Positions 44,733 to 54,775 of a stretch of 64,000 nucleotides of DNA are shown here, one piece after another. The stretch is from assembly GCF_900119735.1 (NCBI RefSeq), contig NZ_FPJW01000006.1, forward strand, positions 155,151-219,150. The letters run 5' to 3'. Numbering within the stretch: position 1 is the stretch's first letter; every line of letters starts with the position of its first letter. A model generated the notes under the pieces. It had not been told where the DNA came from and ran no database searches. It saw only the letters and a program-made list of their open reading frames with translations. Source of the DNA: Marinospirillum alkaliphilum DSM 21637 (GTDB taxonomy: Bacteria; Pseudomonadota; Gammaproteobacteria; Pseudomonadales; Halomonadaceae). The translations under genes were made by a program, and so were the position numbers.

Positions 44733-45908
44733 TCAGACAGACAGGTCGATCTGCCGCAACAGACCGGCCTGGCCGTCTTCCTTCAGGTAGATGCCGGTTT
44801 CCCGCAACTGCCCCAGGGTATTGTTCTGCGCATCGGTGTAACGGAAGGGCGACTCAATGCTGCCCAGATACAGGGCACCTATGCCCAGATCAGCCAGCCC
44901 CAGCAACTGCCCCTTGCCGCTTTCATCCGGCATCCACACATAAAGCTGGCTGAAAGCACTGTCACCACGGTCAATCCAGCCGTTCTGGTCTTCATCCAGT
45001 GCAGCCAGCTCGGCAAAACCCTTACCGGTCTGGGCACCAAACAGCTCACTGCCATCATTGATGACACCATCACCGTTGCGATCCCAGGCCAGAAACCCCC
45101 GACCCTGCCCAAGCGTCGGCAGGGATTCCAGCTGACCGTCCAGCGTCAGATCAAAGGCAAAACGGGTGGAACCCAGTTGTGCCGCAGTGCCACCAAATTC
45201 AATCACCAGCGGGTCTTGCAGGTTGCCAACACTGAAACTGAGGCTTTCAGAAGTGAAAAACTCACGGGACAGCCCCACCTGCACATTAAAGTCCAGTTGC
45301 TGACCATCAGCCGTCAGTACCTGACCGCGCACTTCCACATAACTGAATTCGGCTTCGTAATACTGCTGCTCATAGTGGTAATCCAGCCGGAAACCATCAC
45401 CGCCACCCTGCACTCCTTGAAAGGCTGACTGGATTGCAGCTGCCTGCTGTTCACCCCGCTCGATGGCTTTTTTGACCTGCTCAGCACCGGAATCCTGTTC
45501 TTCAAGGCTGATGCCAAACAGGCGATAGAGGGTTTCTTTCAGCACCGCCACCCGAAACTCTTCCGGGGTCATGGGCTTGAGTTCATCCCGCTCGGCGGCT
45601 TCCACTTCTCCAACCGGGCGTCGGTTGATGCCATTGTCATCCACCGCTTCACCCATACGCGTCCAGGGTGTCAGACGCGGGCGTCGAGCCTGGTCCAGCA
45701 GCGCATTGGCCGCTTCATCGGTGTTGCTCCGTGGCTGTTGCAGAAACAGGCTGATTTCACGGTTTTCATAGGTCATTTCACGCCGGGCAGACAACTGGGT
45801 GACCTGATCACCGCGTCTTTCGATGTAATTGAGCTGTTCAGTGACGGACAGGCGTTGCTCCTGCTTGTGGGCAGCAGCAAAACTGATCTGGGACGATTGG
45901 ATAAGCAT
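44733..45908 (-). CDS. Hypothetical protein with EF-hand-like calcium motifs
   Basis: A 391-residue protein that I do not recognise. The C-terminal part has two EF-hand-like loops, WDRNGDGVINDGSELFG and DEDQNGWIDRGDSAF, arranged as in Ca-binding modules of secreted bacterial proteins. No signal peptide is visible; the N terminus is polar. The middle is rich in beta-strand-like segments (YEAEFSYVEVRGQVLTADGQ). The ATG at 45908 is preferred to 46040. Homologues with this layout seem frequent in marine gammaproteobacteria, but function is unknown. Confidence 0.75.
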   Translation of the reverse strand: MLIQSSQISFAAAHKQEQRLSVTEQLNYIERRGDQVTQLSARREMTYENREISLFLQQPRSNTDEAANALLDQARRPRLTPWTRMGEAVDDNGINRRPVGEVEAAERDELKPMTPEEFRVAVLKETLYRLFGISLEEQDSGAEQVKKAIERGEQQAAAIQSAFQGVQGGGDGFRLDYHYEQQYYEAEFSYVEVRGQVLTADGQQLDFNVQVGLSREFFTSESLSFSVGNLQDPLVIEFGGTAAQLGSTRFAFDLTLDGQLESLPTLGQGRGFLAWDRNGDGVINDGSELFGAQTGKGFAELAALDEDQNGWIDRGDSAFSQLYVWMPDESGKGQLLGLADLGIGALYLGSIESPFRYTDAQNNTLGQLRETGIYLKEDGQAGLLRQIDLSV

Positions 45909-45996
45909 GGCAGCATTCCGCTTTGGTCTGGTCAAAAAATGATCGGCACTAAAGCGGAAAACTTGAGGGATGCTTTGTATGTCTTGAAGATGGTTT

Positions 45997-46563
45997 TTAT
46001 GAGTAAGAGGCGTTTTCTGTGATGCGTTTAATACCGGCAATCAGGTAGTTAAAGCTCTGTGATTGATTTTGATCCAGTGACAGTGCCTGACCTATCGCTC
46101 GTGAACCCGCCAGTTTTTGATATGTTCTGGCAATGCGCTTCAGTTCCTGAGCAGCATTATTCAGACGATCAGGATCACGAAATTTTGCATTCTGCTGTTG
46201 CTTTGCAAGCGTTTTGGGGCCGATGGTTGCAGCAACAGCATTGAGATCGCCCAGATAAAAACTCTCCAACTCATGGCAAGCAATACGAACCAAGGTGTCT
46301 GGACGACCAGCAGCTTCACATATTCCCGTCAGCCTACGCTTGATTTCATAACAATCACCAGAGTCCTGATCGCGCATCACAACAAAACGGGCACCTGGAT
46401 TCTGCCAGGCACGCAATCTGCGAGGCAAACGTTTCTCCAGATCTTGTTTTCCTTCAAACACCACATACCGCACCGATATGCTGTCATCCAGTAATCTGGG
46501 TAATAACCCTTCCAGCATCGCTTTTGCAGAAGGCTCTTCAAGGAAAAAGACCAGCTCAGTCAT
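45997..46563 (-). CDS. DUF4276 (TOPRIM-like) protein of an ATPase pair
   Basis: A 188-residue DUF4276 protein. The N-terminal strand LVFFLEEPSAKAML carries the acidic EE, and FVVMRDQDSGDC carries the DxD pair, together resembling a TOPRIM metal site; RIACHELESFYLGD is the family signature. Its ATG overlaps the stop of the AAA ATPase gene (ATGA at 46560-46563). The pair resembles a split OLD- or Abi-type defence unit, with this as the likely nuclease. The function is inferred. Confidence 0.82.
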   Translation of the reverse strand: MTELVFFLEEPSAKAMLEGLLPRLLDDSISVRYVVFEGKQDLEKRLPRRLRAWQNPGARFVVMRDQDSGDCYEIKRRLTGICEAAGRPDTLVRIACHELESFYLGDLNAVAATIGPKTLAKQQQNAKFRDPDRLNNAAQELKRIARTYQKLAGSRAIGQALSLDQNQSQSFNYLIAGIKRITENASYS

Positions 46564-47750
46564 CGTGGATCAGCCCCGGGAAAAAAACCTTCCTTCCAGA
46601 GGTAGCCCATCTGATCACCTTCTGCGATGAATGCTTTTAATTGTGCGTCATCCTCAGCCCGACGAATCTGTGTATAACCTTGCTCTTTCACCAGCCAGTA
46701 CACTTCACTTAATCCAACCGCATTCAGAAAGTCGGGCGAATGACTGGACACAAACACCTGGCCACCTCGCTCAGCATAAGCACGAAACTCTTCTGCAAGC
46801 TCCCACAGCAAAGTCGGGTAAAGCTGGTTTTCCGGTTCTTCAATACATAACAAAGGATGGGGTTCAGGGTCGTATAACAGCACCAGATAGGCAAACATCT
46901 TGATTGTCCCATCTGAAACATACTTATCGATGAAGGGGTCTTTGAACGTATCATCCTTAAAGTTCAGGATCAATCGACCATCCTGAGTCAGAATCGGCTC
47001 AACCTGGCTTACACCCGGAACCCTATGCTTCATGGCGGTGACAATTTGCTGGAAAATATCCGGGTGATTTTCAAATATATTCCGCGCTACAAGCTGCAGG
47101 TTATCGCCTGAAACTGACAGATGCTCGTACTCACCAATCGATTCCTTGCTACCCCTGGCCAGGTTGATGTGAAAGTCGGATACATGCCAGTTCTCGATCA
47201 GTTGTCGAAATGCATTGGCAGCCTTAAAGCGTTCAAATTGACCAAGTCCCTTGATGGCCAGCACATCTTTTCCGAGATTCTGCGGCTCGCGCTCGAGCTC
47301 TTCATCCTGCTTGTCAAAATCTTCTTCGTTGGTTATTGCGTAACCACTTCCTTTGGTAAAATCAAGAAAATGGTATGGAGAGCCATAGCGTCCACGCTTG
47401 TAGCGTAAAACTTCACGATTCACTACCACCTGACGGTTATCCAGGCCAATTTCGATCAAATAGGTCACCAGGCGTTCAACACCGGCAATATCCATACGAA
47501 ACTTGATTTCCAGTTCAATCGACTCCGTGTCCTCTACACCACGGCTAAGTACCTCACGAAACCCCCCCCTGACCTGAAGTGCTTGTTTCACATTAAAAGT
47601 CAGGCAGTCTTTCAGAAACCCAAACAGATCAAAAAGCGTTGATTTACCGCTGCCATTGGCACCCACCACCACACAGAAACGTGGCAGATTTTTCATCTCA
47701 GCATTTCGAAAGCTTTTAAAGTTTTTAATGCGCAGGCTTTCTATCAGCAT
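46560..47750 (-). CDS. OLD/RecF-like AAA family ATPase
   Basis: A 396-residue ABC/SMC-like ATPase. It starts with MLIESLRIKNFKSFRNAEMK, then Walker A VVVGANGSGKSTLFDLFGFL. The signature helix region is KYVSDGTIKMFAYLVLLYD, Walker B is HPLLCIEEPENQLYP, and the H-loop is VFVSSHSPDFLNAVG. No nuclease domain is fused; the next gene, in ATGA overlap, supplies a TOPRIM-like DUF4276 protein. AAGGAAAC precedes the ATG at 47750. Such pairs occur in phage-defence islands. It lies only 38 bases upstream of the end of maf. Confidence 0.88.
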   Translation of the reverse strand: MLIESLRIKNFKSFRNAEMKNLPRFCVVVGANGSGKSTLFDLFGFLKDCLTFNVKQALQVRGGFREVLSRGVEDTESIELEIKFRMDIAGVERLVTYLIEIGLDNRQVVVNREVLRYKRGRYGSPYHFLDFTKGSGYAITNEEDFDKQDEELEREPQNLGKDVLAIKGLGQFERFKAANAFRQLIENWHVSDFHINLARGSKESIGEYEHLSVSGDNLQLVARNIFENHPDIFQQIVTAMKHRVPGVSQVEPILTQDGRLILNFKDDTFKDPFIDKYVSDGTIKMFAYLVLLYDPEPHPLLCIEEPENQLYPTLLWELAEEFRAYAERGGQVFVSSHSPDFLNAVGLSEVYWLVKEQGYTQIRRAEDDAQLKAFIAEGDQMGYLWKEGFFPGADPR

Positions 47751-47788
47751 GACGGTTTCCTTTGAAAACTCAGCATGATTCGATCATA

Positions 47789-48412
47789 TCAGAAAATCCG
47801 GTAACCCATCTGCGGCAGCAGCTCAGCCACTGCCTCCAACGGCAGACCCACCACATTGGTGTAACTGCCGCGAATGCTGGCCACCAGTGCAGCTCCTCGC
47901 CCCTGTATGCCATAACCGCCGGCCTTGTCGGCGGATTCTCCGGTGGCAACATAGGCACGCACTTCTTCAACGGAAAGCTGCCGAAAGGTCACTTCGGTGG
48001 TGACCAGGCGTTGCAGCCGCTGCGGACCTTGCTGCAGCACCAGTGCCGTTTTGACCTGATGGCTCTGGCCGGACAGGCGCAACAGCAGCTCCACCGCGTG
48101 TTCCGGGGACTGGGGTTTACCCAGCGGCTGACCGTTCTGCACCACCTCGGTATCAGCGGTCAGTACCAACGACCCTTGCAGCTTCTGTGGCAGGCTGGCG
48201 ATGACTGCTGCAGCCTTGGCGGCCGCCAGACGCAGCACCAGCGCTTCTCCGCTTTCCTGCCCAAGCAGGGATTCATCGATGTCTGCCGGATGCACCTGAA
48301 TGGCCAGATCCGGCATCAGTTGCAGCAGCAAGTCCCGACGACGCGGGGATGCCGAGCCCAGCACCAGTGATTCCAGTCTTGGCAAACTTGCATAGTGTTG
48401 ATTGTGGTTCAT
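47789..48412 (-). CDS. maf: Maf-family nucleoside triphosphate pyrophosphatase
   Basis: A 207-residue Maf protein that hydrolyses dTTP/UTP or modified NTPs to monophosphates. Signatures are LVLGSASPRRRDLLLQL at the N terminus, HPADIDESLLGQESGEALVLRLAAAKA in parts, LTADTEVVQNGQPLGKP and GGYGIQGRGAALVASIRGSY. The subclass (YhdE or YceF) is not certain, though TADT-EVV with GYGIQG resembles YhdE. It overlaps the GNAT gene by 4 bases. Confidence 0.93.
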   Translation of the reverse strand: MNHNQHYASLPRLESLVLGSASPRRRDLLLQLMPDLAIQVHPADIDESLLGQESGEALVLRLAAAKAAAVIASLPQKLQGSLVLTADTEVVQNGQPLGKPQSPEHAVELLLRLSGQSHQVKTALVLQQGPQRLQRLVTTEVTFRQLSVEEVRAYVATGESADKAGGYGIQGRGAALVASIRGSYTNVVGLPLEAVAELLPQMGYRIF

Positions 48413-48918
48413 GGTTTTAACAACTTCTGGTAAAAGGCCAGATCCAGCCAGCGATCAAATTTGTGCGCCACCTGTTGCAGGGTTCCGGCCAGCTCAAAAC
48501 CAGCGGATTCATGCAGATGGATGCTGGCCAGGTTTTCGGTATCAATGGCGGCAATCAGGGTATGGTAACCCGCGTCAGTGGCCCGTTGTATCAACGCCTG
48601 CAGCAACAACCGCCCGACGCCCTGCCCGCGTGCCGCCTCTGCCACATAAATGGCGTGCTCCAGTGTGAAACGATTGGCAGGCTTGTCACGAAATGGCCCA
48701 TAACTGGCAAACCCCAGCAACTGGCCTGCAGCATCCACACAACCCAGCACCGGATGCCCGCCCTGTGCCTTGCCGGCAAACCAGCGCTGCATGTCAGCCT
48801 CGGTGCGGGGCTGGTATTCATAAAGTGCCGTGGAATGCAGGATCACCTGATTAAAAATGGCCTGAATGGCCTGACCCTGTTGTGCTGCTGTGCACTCGAT
48901 CAACTGCCGTTCAGTCAC
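48409..48918 (-). CDS. GNAT family N-acetyltransferase (phosphinothricin-acetyltransferase-like)
   Basis: A 169-residue GNAT enzyme. The acetyl-CoA loop is ARGQGVGRLLLQALIQRA, and the later segments HTLIAAIDTENLASIHLHESAGFELAG and FDRWLDLAFYQKLL match the PAT-like subgroup, which acetylates amino-acid-like amines. The GTG at 48918 overlaps the ggt stop by 8 bases and fits the family N terminus; an ATG at 48954 would extend the protein by 12 residues. It is coupled to maf downstream. Confidence 0.85.
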   Translation of the reverse strand: MTERQLIECTAAQQGQAIQAIFNQVILHSTALYEYQPRTEADMQRWFAGKAQGGHPVLGCVDAAGQLLGFASYGPFRDKPANRFTLEHAIYVAEAARGQGVGRLLLQALIQRATDAGYHTLIAAIDTENLASIHLHESAGFELAGTLQQVAHKFDRWLDLAFYQKLLKP

Positions 48919-50734
48919 CTGCCACCCAGCCTTCACGGCGAGGATCAGCGCCACCCAGCAGCCCCTGAGGCGTCAGCAGCAGCATCTGGATGCCACTGGT
49001 CAGGTCCTGTTCCCGCAATTCATGACCACGGGCTTCCAGGCTGCGTTTCACATGCTCGGAAAAGCCGTCCGTTTCCAGCAGTGTGAAGGGTGTATTGAAG
49101 TTGGCCAGGTTTGGCAGCTCAATGGCCTGTTGCGGCGACAACTGCCAGCCCAGTGAGCCTAACAGCGTTTTGGTGGTGTAATGAATGATGGCTGCACCAC
49201 CCGGTGAACCCAGGGTTGCCACCAGTTCACGCGACTGGGGATCAAACACCAGCGTCGGGCTCATGCTGGAACGCGGGCGCTTACCGGCTTCCACACGGTT
49301 GGCGATGGGTTTGCCCTGTTCATCCGCAGGACGGAAGGAAAAATCGGTCAACTGGTTATTGAGCAGAAAACCACCCGGCAGACCGGTGCCCCCGTCCGTC
49401 AGGATACGGGCACCAAAAGCCTGTTCAATGCTGGTGGTCATCGCCACGCCACGCCCCTCGGCATCCATGATGCTGATGTGGGTGGTGCCGTATTCCGGCT
49501 GCGGCCACTGGCTGGCATAGGCGGATGCCACACCATGCGGTTGACCGGGAGCCGCCACCCCCTGGCTGGTGGATTGAATCAGTTGGGCACGCTGATGCAG
49601 GTACTCAGGATCAATCAGGCTCATCCAGTTGCCTGCCGGAGCCTCTGCAAAATCAGGATCGGCCAGATACTGCGCCCGATCTGCAAAAGCCAGCTTGCTG
49701 GCTTCAATGTACTGGTGCAGGCCTTCGGGGGTGTAAAAACTTTCTTCGCTCAGGCTTTCCGGGCTTTTCGGGTCACTGGACAGCTGCTCCAGAATGCCCA
49801 GTTGCTGCATCAGGGTGATCTGGCCGGAAGACGGTGGCGGAAAACCACAGACCAGATAATCCAGCCAGCCACCACACAGGGCTTCACGTGCCACCGGTTG
49901 ATAAGCCTGCAGGTCTTCAGAGGTCAGCAGACCACCCTGCTGCTGCACAGCCTGACTGATGGACTCCGCCAGAATACCGGTATAAAAAGCATCACTGCCG
50001 ACTTCGGCCACCTGACGCAGAATGGCTGCCATGGCTGGATTTTTTAATGCATGCCCCACCGGCAGGGGTGAGCCATCCGGCAGGTAAAAATAATCCCGTG
50101 CCGCAGGATTCTCCCGCAACACCGGGTCATGCGCCAACAGGTGATGCAGGCGCGGGCTGACTTCAAAACCGGTTTCAGCCAGGGTGATGGCCGGTTCAAA
50201 CAACTGTGACCAGAGTAACTGCCCCTGTTGCTGATGGGCCGCTTCCAGCATTTTCAGCAAGCCGGGCACACCCACTGCTCGACCACTGGTCACCGCCTGC
50301 ATGAATGGCAGGGGTTGACCGGCTGCATCAAGAAACAACGCCGGTGTTGCTGCTGCCGGTGCGGTTTCACGGCCATCCCAGGCAATCAGCAATTCACCAT
50401 CCCAGCTCAGCAGAAAACCGCCACCACCGATGCCACTGGACTGAGGTTCAACCAGATTCAGCACCAGTTGTGCAGCGATGGCAGCATCCACGGCATTGCC
50501 ACCGGCCAGCAGTATCTGATGACCAGCCTCTGCCGCCAGTGGATTGGCCGCAGCCACGGCCTGACGCTCAAACTGCCAGCCACTGCGCTGCTGCAAACCG
50601 CTGGACAGCTCCGGTTGCAGGGCATCCGCAGCGTTCTTGTCTGCAGCCTTGCCTGCATCTGGCGAAGGCTTGCAACCAGTCAGCAGCAAGGCGGCTGCCA
50701 GCGGCAACAGCATCAGGCGAGTGGCAGCAGTCAT
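48911..50734 (-). CDS. ggt: Gamma-glutamyltransferase (lipoprotein form)
   Basis: A 607-residue gamma-glutamyltranspeptidase that cleaves or transfers the gamma-glutamyl group of glutathione in the periplasm. The N terminus is a lipoprotein signal (LLPLAAALLLTGC). The large-subunit core has AAIAAQLVLNLVEPQSSGIGGGGFLLSW in parts. The autocleavage/nucleophile Thr is in EYGTTHISIMDAEGRGVAMT, and SMSPTLVF and GSPGGAAII complete the site. The rraA stop lies 5 bases upstream of its start. Confidence 0.94.
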   Translation of the reverse strand: MTAATRLMLLPLAAALLLTGCKPSPDAGKAADKNAADALQPELSSGLQQRSGWQFERQAVAAANPLAAEAGHQILLAGGNAVDAAIAAQLVLNLVEPQSSGIGGGGFLLSWDGELLIAWDGRETAPAAATPALFLDAAGQPLPFMQAVTSGRAVGVPGLLKMLEAAHQQQGQLLWSQLFEPAITLAETGFEVSPRLHHLLAHDPVLRENPAARDYFYLPDGSPLPVGHALKNPAMAAILRQVAEVGSDAFYTGILAESISQAVQQQGGLLTSEDLQAYQPVAREALCGGWLDYLVCGFPPPSSGQITLMQQLGILEQLSSDPKSPESLSEESFYTPEGLHQYIEASKLAFADRAQYLADPDFAEAPAGNWMSLIDPEYLHQRAQLIQSTSQGVAAPGQPHGVASAYASQWPQPEYGTTHISIMDAEGRGVAMTTSIEQAFGARILTDGGTGLPGGFLLNNQLTDFSFRPADEQGKPIANRVEAGKRPRSSMSPTLVFDPQSRELVATLGSPGGAAIIHYTTKTLLGSLGWQLSPQQAIELPNLANFNTPFTLLETDGFSEHVKRSLEARGHELREQDLTSGIQMLLLTPQGLLGGADPRREGWVAGD

Positions 50735-50739
50735 GAGAC

Positions 50740-51228
50740 TTATTCCGGCATGCTGAGGGGTTCAGGCGACACAATGATGCCGTTGTTGTCGGCATACACG
50801 TAATCACCGGGAACAAAGGTCACGCCACCGAAGGACACGGCCACCTGATACTCACCGATGCCTTTTTTCTCGGACTTCTTCGGATGGGTGCCCAGCGCCT
50901 GTACGCCCAGATCCAGCTCGGTGATCACGTCCACATCACGGATGCAGCCGTACATGATCACGCCTTCCCAGCCATTTTTGACCGCTTTTTCAGCCAGCAT
51001 GTCGCCCAGCATGGCACAACGGAAAGAACCACCGGCATCCACCACCATCACTTTACCGGCGCCGGGCTTTTCAACTTCTTCCTTGACCAGGGAGTTGTCT
51101 TCAAAGCACTTGATGGTGACGATTTCGCCACCAAAGGAATCACGGCCACCGTAGTTGTTGAACATCGGCTCAACCACTTCGATCAGGTCCGGGTAGGCAT
51201 CACACAGGTCGGGGGTAACGTATTGCAT
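50740..51228 (-). CDS. rraA: RraA family protein (RNase E inhibitor / HMG aldolase fold)
   Basis: A 162-residue RraA homologue: [57 protein letters not shown] and [21 protein letters not shown]. coli RraA binds RNase E and lowers its activity; related proteins are class II 4-hydroxy-4-methyl-2-oxoglutarate aldolases with the G-D-x-R/D site visible here. Length suits RraA. GGAG precedes the ATG at 51228. Confidence 0.93.
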   Translation of the reverse strand: MQYVTPDLCDAYPDLIEVVEPMFNNYGGRDSFGGEIVTIKCFEDNSLVKEEVEKPGAGKVMVVDAGGSFRCAMLGDMLAEKAVKNGWEGVIMYGCIRDVDVITELDLGVQALGTHPKKSEKKGIGEYQVAVSFGGVTFVPGDYVYADNNGIIVSPEPLSMPE

Positions 51229-51278
51229 CTTTTGCTCCAGGTTGTGTTGAACTTCGCTGAAAGTGAGTAAAGCGGGAG

Positions 51279-51379
51279 GGTGTACAAGGTGGTTCTTTTC
51301 AGGCCGTCCGCAACAGGACGTTGCGGACGGAGCTTACATGGATGTATTCACGCGTCCTGAAAAGGATACCTTGTGCACC
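51279..51379. repeat. Extended intergenic inverted repeat between ppsA and rraA
   Basis: GGTGTACAAGGTGG plus TTCTTTTCAGG (51279-51303) is an imperfect inverted match to 51356-51379 (complement GGTGCACAAGGTATCC then TTTTCAGG). Between the arms lies a perfect 11-pair hairpin, CCGTCCGCAAC-AGGAC-GTTGCGGACGG (51304-51330), and the small palindrome TACATGGATGTA. No T run is present, so it is not a standard terminator; it looks like a palindromic extragenic repeat or a structured RNA. Confidence 0.6.
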
Positions 51380-51391
51380 AGCTCCGGATGA

Positions 51392-53785
51392 TCACTGATC
51401 ACCAGGTGTTTCATTCGCCAGCATAAACCAGGTGTCGAGCACCGCATCCGGGTTCAGGGAAACAGAATCGATGCCCTGCTCCATCAGCCAGCGTGCCAGA
51501 TCCGGGTGATCCGAAGGTCCCTGACCACAGATGCCAACGTACTTGCCTTGCTTCTTGCAAGCCTGAATCGCCATGAACAGCAGCTTCTTGATTGCCGGAT
51601 TCCGTTCGTCAAACAGGTGCGCCACAATGCCGGAGTCGCGGTCCAGTCCCAGGGTGAGCTGGGTCAGGTCGTTGGAGCCAATGGAGAAACCATCAAAGTA
51701 TTCCAGGAATTCTTCAGCCAGCAGGGCGTTGGCAGGCAACTCACACATCATGATGAGTTTCAGGCCGTTCTGGCCGCGCACCAGGCCGTTGGCTTCCAGC
51801 AGTTCGGAAACGCCCTTGGCTTCACCCACGGTGCGGACAAAAGGCACCATGATTTCAACGTTGTTGAGTCCCATCACATCGCGCACTTTTTTCAGGGCGC
51901 GGCATTCCAGTTCAAAACAGTCACGGAATTTCTGGGAAATGTAGCGGGATGCACCCCGGAAACCCAGCATCGGGTTTTCTTCAGCCGGTTCATACAGCTT
52001 GCCGCCGATCAGGTTTTCGTATTCGTTGGACTTGAAGTCAGACAGACGCACGATCACCCGCTTGGGCCAGAAGGCCGCCGCCAGGCTGGCAATGCCTTCC
52101 ACCAGTTTTTCGACGTAAAAATCAACCGGATCAGCATAACCCATGGTGCGGGTACGAATGCTCTTCTGCAGGTCGGCTGGCAGGCTGTCAAATTCCAGCA
52201 AGGCCTTGGGGTGCACACCAATCATGCGATTGATGATGAATTCCAGACGGGCCAGGCCCACCCCTTCATTGGGCAGGGCAGCAAAACCAAAGGCACGATC
52301 CGGGTTGCCGATGTTCATCATGATCTTGAACGGCAGTTTCGGCATGGCATCAATGCTGTTGGTCAGCAGTTCGTAGTCCAGACGCCCTTCATAAATAAAA
52401 CCTGTGTCACCTTCGGCGCAGGACACCGTCACCATCTGACCGTCGTCCAGCAATTCGGTGGCATCACCACAGCCTACTACGGCTGGAATACCCAGTTCAC
52501 GGGCAATGATGGCGGCGTGACAGGTACGGCCACCACGGTTGGTGACAATCGCTGAAGCCTTTTTCATCACCGGTTCCCAGTCCGGGTCGGTCATGTCGGT
52601 GACCAGTACATCACCCACTTCCACCTTGTCCATTTCATGCGGGCCGCTCACGATGCGAACCTTACCGGCACCAATGCGCTGGCCGATGGCACGGCCTTCC
52701 ACCAGGATTTCACCCTGCTCCTTGAGCAGGAAGCGTTCCATGATGTTGCTGGCATCACGACTTTTCACGGTTTCCGGACGAGCCTGCACGATGTACAACT
52801 GGCCGTCATCACCATCTTTGGCCCATTCAATGTCCATCGGGCGCTGGTAATGTTTTTCAATGATCATCGCCTGACGCGCCAGGTTCATGATTTCATCGTC
52901 ACTCAACGAGAAACGCTGACGATCTGCTGCGCTGACTTCCACGGTACGCACGGATTTACCGGCTGCCGCTTCATCACCGTAAACCATCTTGATCAGTTTG
53001 CTGCCGAGGTTGCGACGCAAAACAGCGGGACGTCCGGCTTCCAGCGTGGGTTTGTGCACATAGAACTCATCCGGGTTAACCGCCCCCTGCACCACCGTCT
53101 CACCCAGGCCATAAGCACTGGTGATGAACACGGCATCACGGAAGCCGGATTCGGTGTCCAGGGTGAACATTACACCGGCAACACCGGTTTCGGAGCGAAC
53201 CATCTTCTGAATACCGGCCGACAACGCCACCTGGGCATGATCAAAGCCCTGATGCACCCGGTAAGAAATGGCGCGGTCATTGAACAGCGAGGCAAACACC
53301 TCATGCACGGCCTGTTTAACCTGGACAAAGCCCTGAATATTGAGGAAGGTTTCCTGCTGGCCGGCAAAGGAGGCATCCGGCAGGTCTTCAGCGGTGGCAG
53401 AAGAACGCACCGCCACTTTCAGTCCCGGGTGGGCTTTTTCCAGTTGCTGGTAGGCTTCTGCCAGGGCTTTTTCAAGGGATGCCGGGAAAGGAGTATCAAT
53501 GATCCAGCTGCGGATCTGTGCGCCGGTGGTGGCCAAAGCCTTCACATCATCAGCATCCAGGGCTGCCAGCGCCTGGTTGATGCGATCGGCCAGTCCATCA
53601 TGAGCGAGGAACTCGCGGTAAGCCTGTGCTGTGGTGGCAAAACCACCGGGCACCTGTACACCGGCAGATGCCAGGTTGCTGATCATTTCACCCAGTGAGG
53701 CGTTCTTGCCGCCGACCCGCTCCACATCCTGCATACCTAGCTGGTCAAACCAGACAATGTATTCACCCGCCGCTGCTTTGCTCAA
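51392..53785 (-). CDS. ppsA: Phosphoenolpyruvate synthase
   Basis: PpsA makes PEP from pyruvate and ATP in gluconeogenesis. The 797 residues start at [20 protein letters not shown]; the N-terminal ATP-binding domain includes [20 protein letters not shown] and [15 protein letters not shown]. The phospho-His domain carries the catalytic His in [20 protein letters not shown]. The C-terminal PEP/pyruvate domain has [10 protein letters not shown] and [20 protein letters not shown]. The TTG at 53785 follows GGAGG. It is divergent from its regulator ppsR. Confidence 0.97.
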   Translation of the reverse strand: MSKAAAGEYIVWFDQLGMQDVERVGGKNASLGEMISNLASAGVQVPGGFATTAQAYREFLAHDGLADRINQALAALDADDVKALATTGAQIRSWIIDTPFPASLEKALAEAYQQLEKAHPGLKVAVRSSATAEDLPDASFAGQQETFLNIQGFVQVKQAVHEVFASLFNDRAISYRVHQGFDHAQVALSAGIQKMVRSETGVAGVMFTLDTESGFRDAVFITSAYGLGETVVQGAVNPDEFYVHKPTLEAGRPAVLRRNLGSKLIKMVYGDEAAAGKSVRTVEVSAADRQRFSLSDDEIMNLARQAMIIEKHYQRPMDIEWAKDGDDGQLYIVQARPETVKSRDASNIMERFLLKEQGEILVEGRAIGQRIGAGKVRIVSGPHEMDKVEVGDVLVTDMTDPDWEPVMKKASAIVTNRGGRTCHAAIIARELGIPAVVGCGDATELLDDGQMVTVSCAEGDTGFIYEGRLDYELLTNSIDAMPKLPFKIMMNIGNPDRAFGFAALPNEGVGLARLEFIINRMIGVHPKALLEFDSLPADLQKSIRTRTMGYADPVDFYVEKLVEGIASLAAAFWPKRVIVRLSDFKSNEYENLIGGKLYEPAEENPMLGFRGASRYISQKFRDCFELECRALKKVRDVMGLNNVEIMVPFVRTVGEAKGVSELLEANGLVRGQNGLKLIMMCELPANALLAEEFLEYFDGFSIGSNDLTQLTLGLDRDSGIVAHLFDERNPAIKKLLFMAIQACKKQGKYVGICGQGPSDHPDLARWLMEQGIDSVSLNPDAVLDTWFMLANETPGDQ

Positions 53786-53850
53786 GACATGCCTCCGCTT
53801 CTGAATAGATCACGCATGGAATCGATCATGCATGGCGCTGGCAACCAAAA

Positions 53851-53868
53851 GCAGGCAAAATTGCCTGC
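53851..53868. promoter_or_regulatory. Palindrome in the ppsA-ppsR divergent region
   Basis: GCAGGCAA and TTGCCTGC form a perfect eight-pair inverted repeat around AA, about midway between the two divergent starts. It could be an operator shared by both promoters or a small hairpin in the ppsA leader. Confidence 0.35.
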
Positions 53869-53932
53869 AACGGGTGCAAGCCACTCATTTTTCAACAGAT
53901 GATAACATGAATCAGCCGAACAGAAGGATCAA

Positions 53933-54763
53933 ATGAAACGCACCGCCTTTTTCATCTCCGACGGTACCGGTATTACAGCGGAAGCCCTTGGCCGCAGCCT
54001 GCTGGCCCAGTTTGAAGGCATTCAGTTCGAGCTGATCACCAAACCCTACATCAACACCCCGGAAAAGGCTGAAGCCCTGGTGGAGCGCATCAACCAGACC
54101 GGCGAAAAGGATGGTGCCCGCCCGCTGCTGATCGACACCATTGTGGATCAGTCGATTCGTGCCATCATCAGCCGCAGTGAAGCCATGAACATTGATGTTT
54201 TCTCAACCTTCCTGGCACCACTGGAAGAGGAACTGAACACCCATTCCAGCTATTCAGTCGGCAAGACCCATGCACTGACCAAGGCCAAGGAAGACGTTTA
54301 CAAGGCAAGGATTGATTCGGTTCATTACGCACTGGACAACGATGACGGTGCCCGCACCCATCATTATGATACCGCTGACATCATCCTGATCGGGGTCTCC
54401 CGCTGCGGCAAAACGCCGACCTGCATCTACATGGCACTGCAGTTTGGCATTCGTGCCGCCAACTACCCGATCACCGAAGACGACCTGCTGGACACCGAGC
54501 TGCCCAAGGCGCTGCGTCCTTATCGTCACAAGATTTTTGGCTTGACCATCGAGCCGGAGCGACTGGCGTCCATTCGTAATGAACGCCGCGCCAATAGCAC
54601 CTATGCTTCATTGAAACAGTGTCAGAAAGAAGTGGAAGAAGTGGAAAACCTCTATCGGCGTCATCGCATCGACTTCATCGATTCGACCCACTACTCCATT
54701 GAAGAGATTTCCACCAGAATCATGGCTCAGGCTGGTATTGAGCGGCGTTTTTCACCTCGGTAA
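53933..54763 (+). CDS. ppsR: PEP synthase regulatory protein (kinase/pyrophosphorylase)
   Basis: PpsR (DUF299 family) phosphorylates PEP synthase on Thr with ADP to inactivate it and reverses this with phosphate. The 276 residues show [20 protein letters not shown] at the N terminus, then the P-loop-like [20 protein letters not shown] and [10 protein letters not shown]. Divergent placement next to ppsA is the standard arrangement. Confidence 0.96.
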   Translation: MKRTAFFISDGTGITAEALGRSLLAQFEGIQFELITKPYINTPEKAEALVERINQTGEKDGARPLLIDTIVDQSIRAIISRSEAMNIDVFSTFLAPLEEELNTHSSYSVGKTHALTKAKEDVYKARIDSVHYALDNDDGARTHHYDTADIILIGVSRCGKTPTCIYMALQFGIRAANYPITEDDLLDTELPKALRPYRHKIFGLTIEPERLASIRNERRANSTYASLKQCQKEVEEVENLYRRHRIDFIDSTHYSIEEISTRIMAQAGIERRFSPR

Positions 54764-54775
54764 GGCTTCCTTTAC

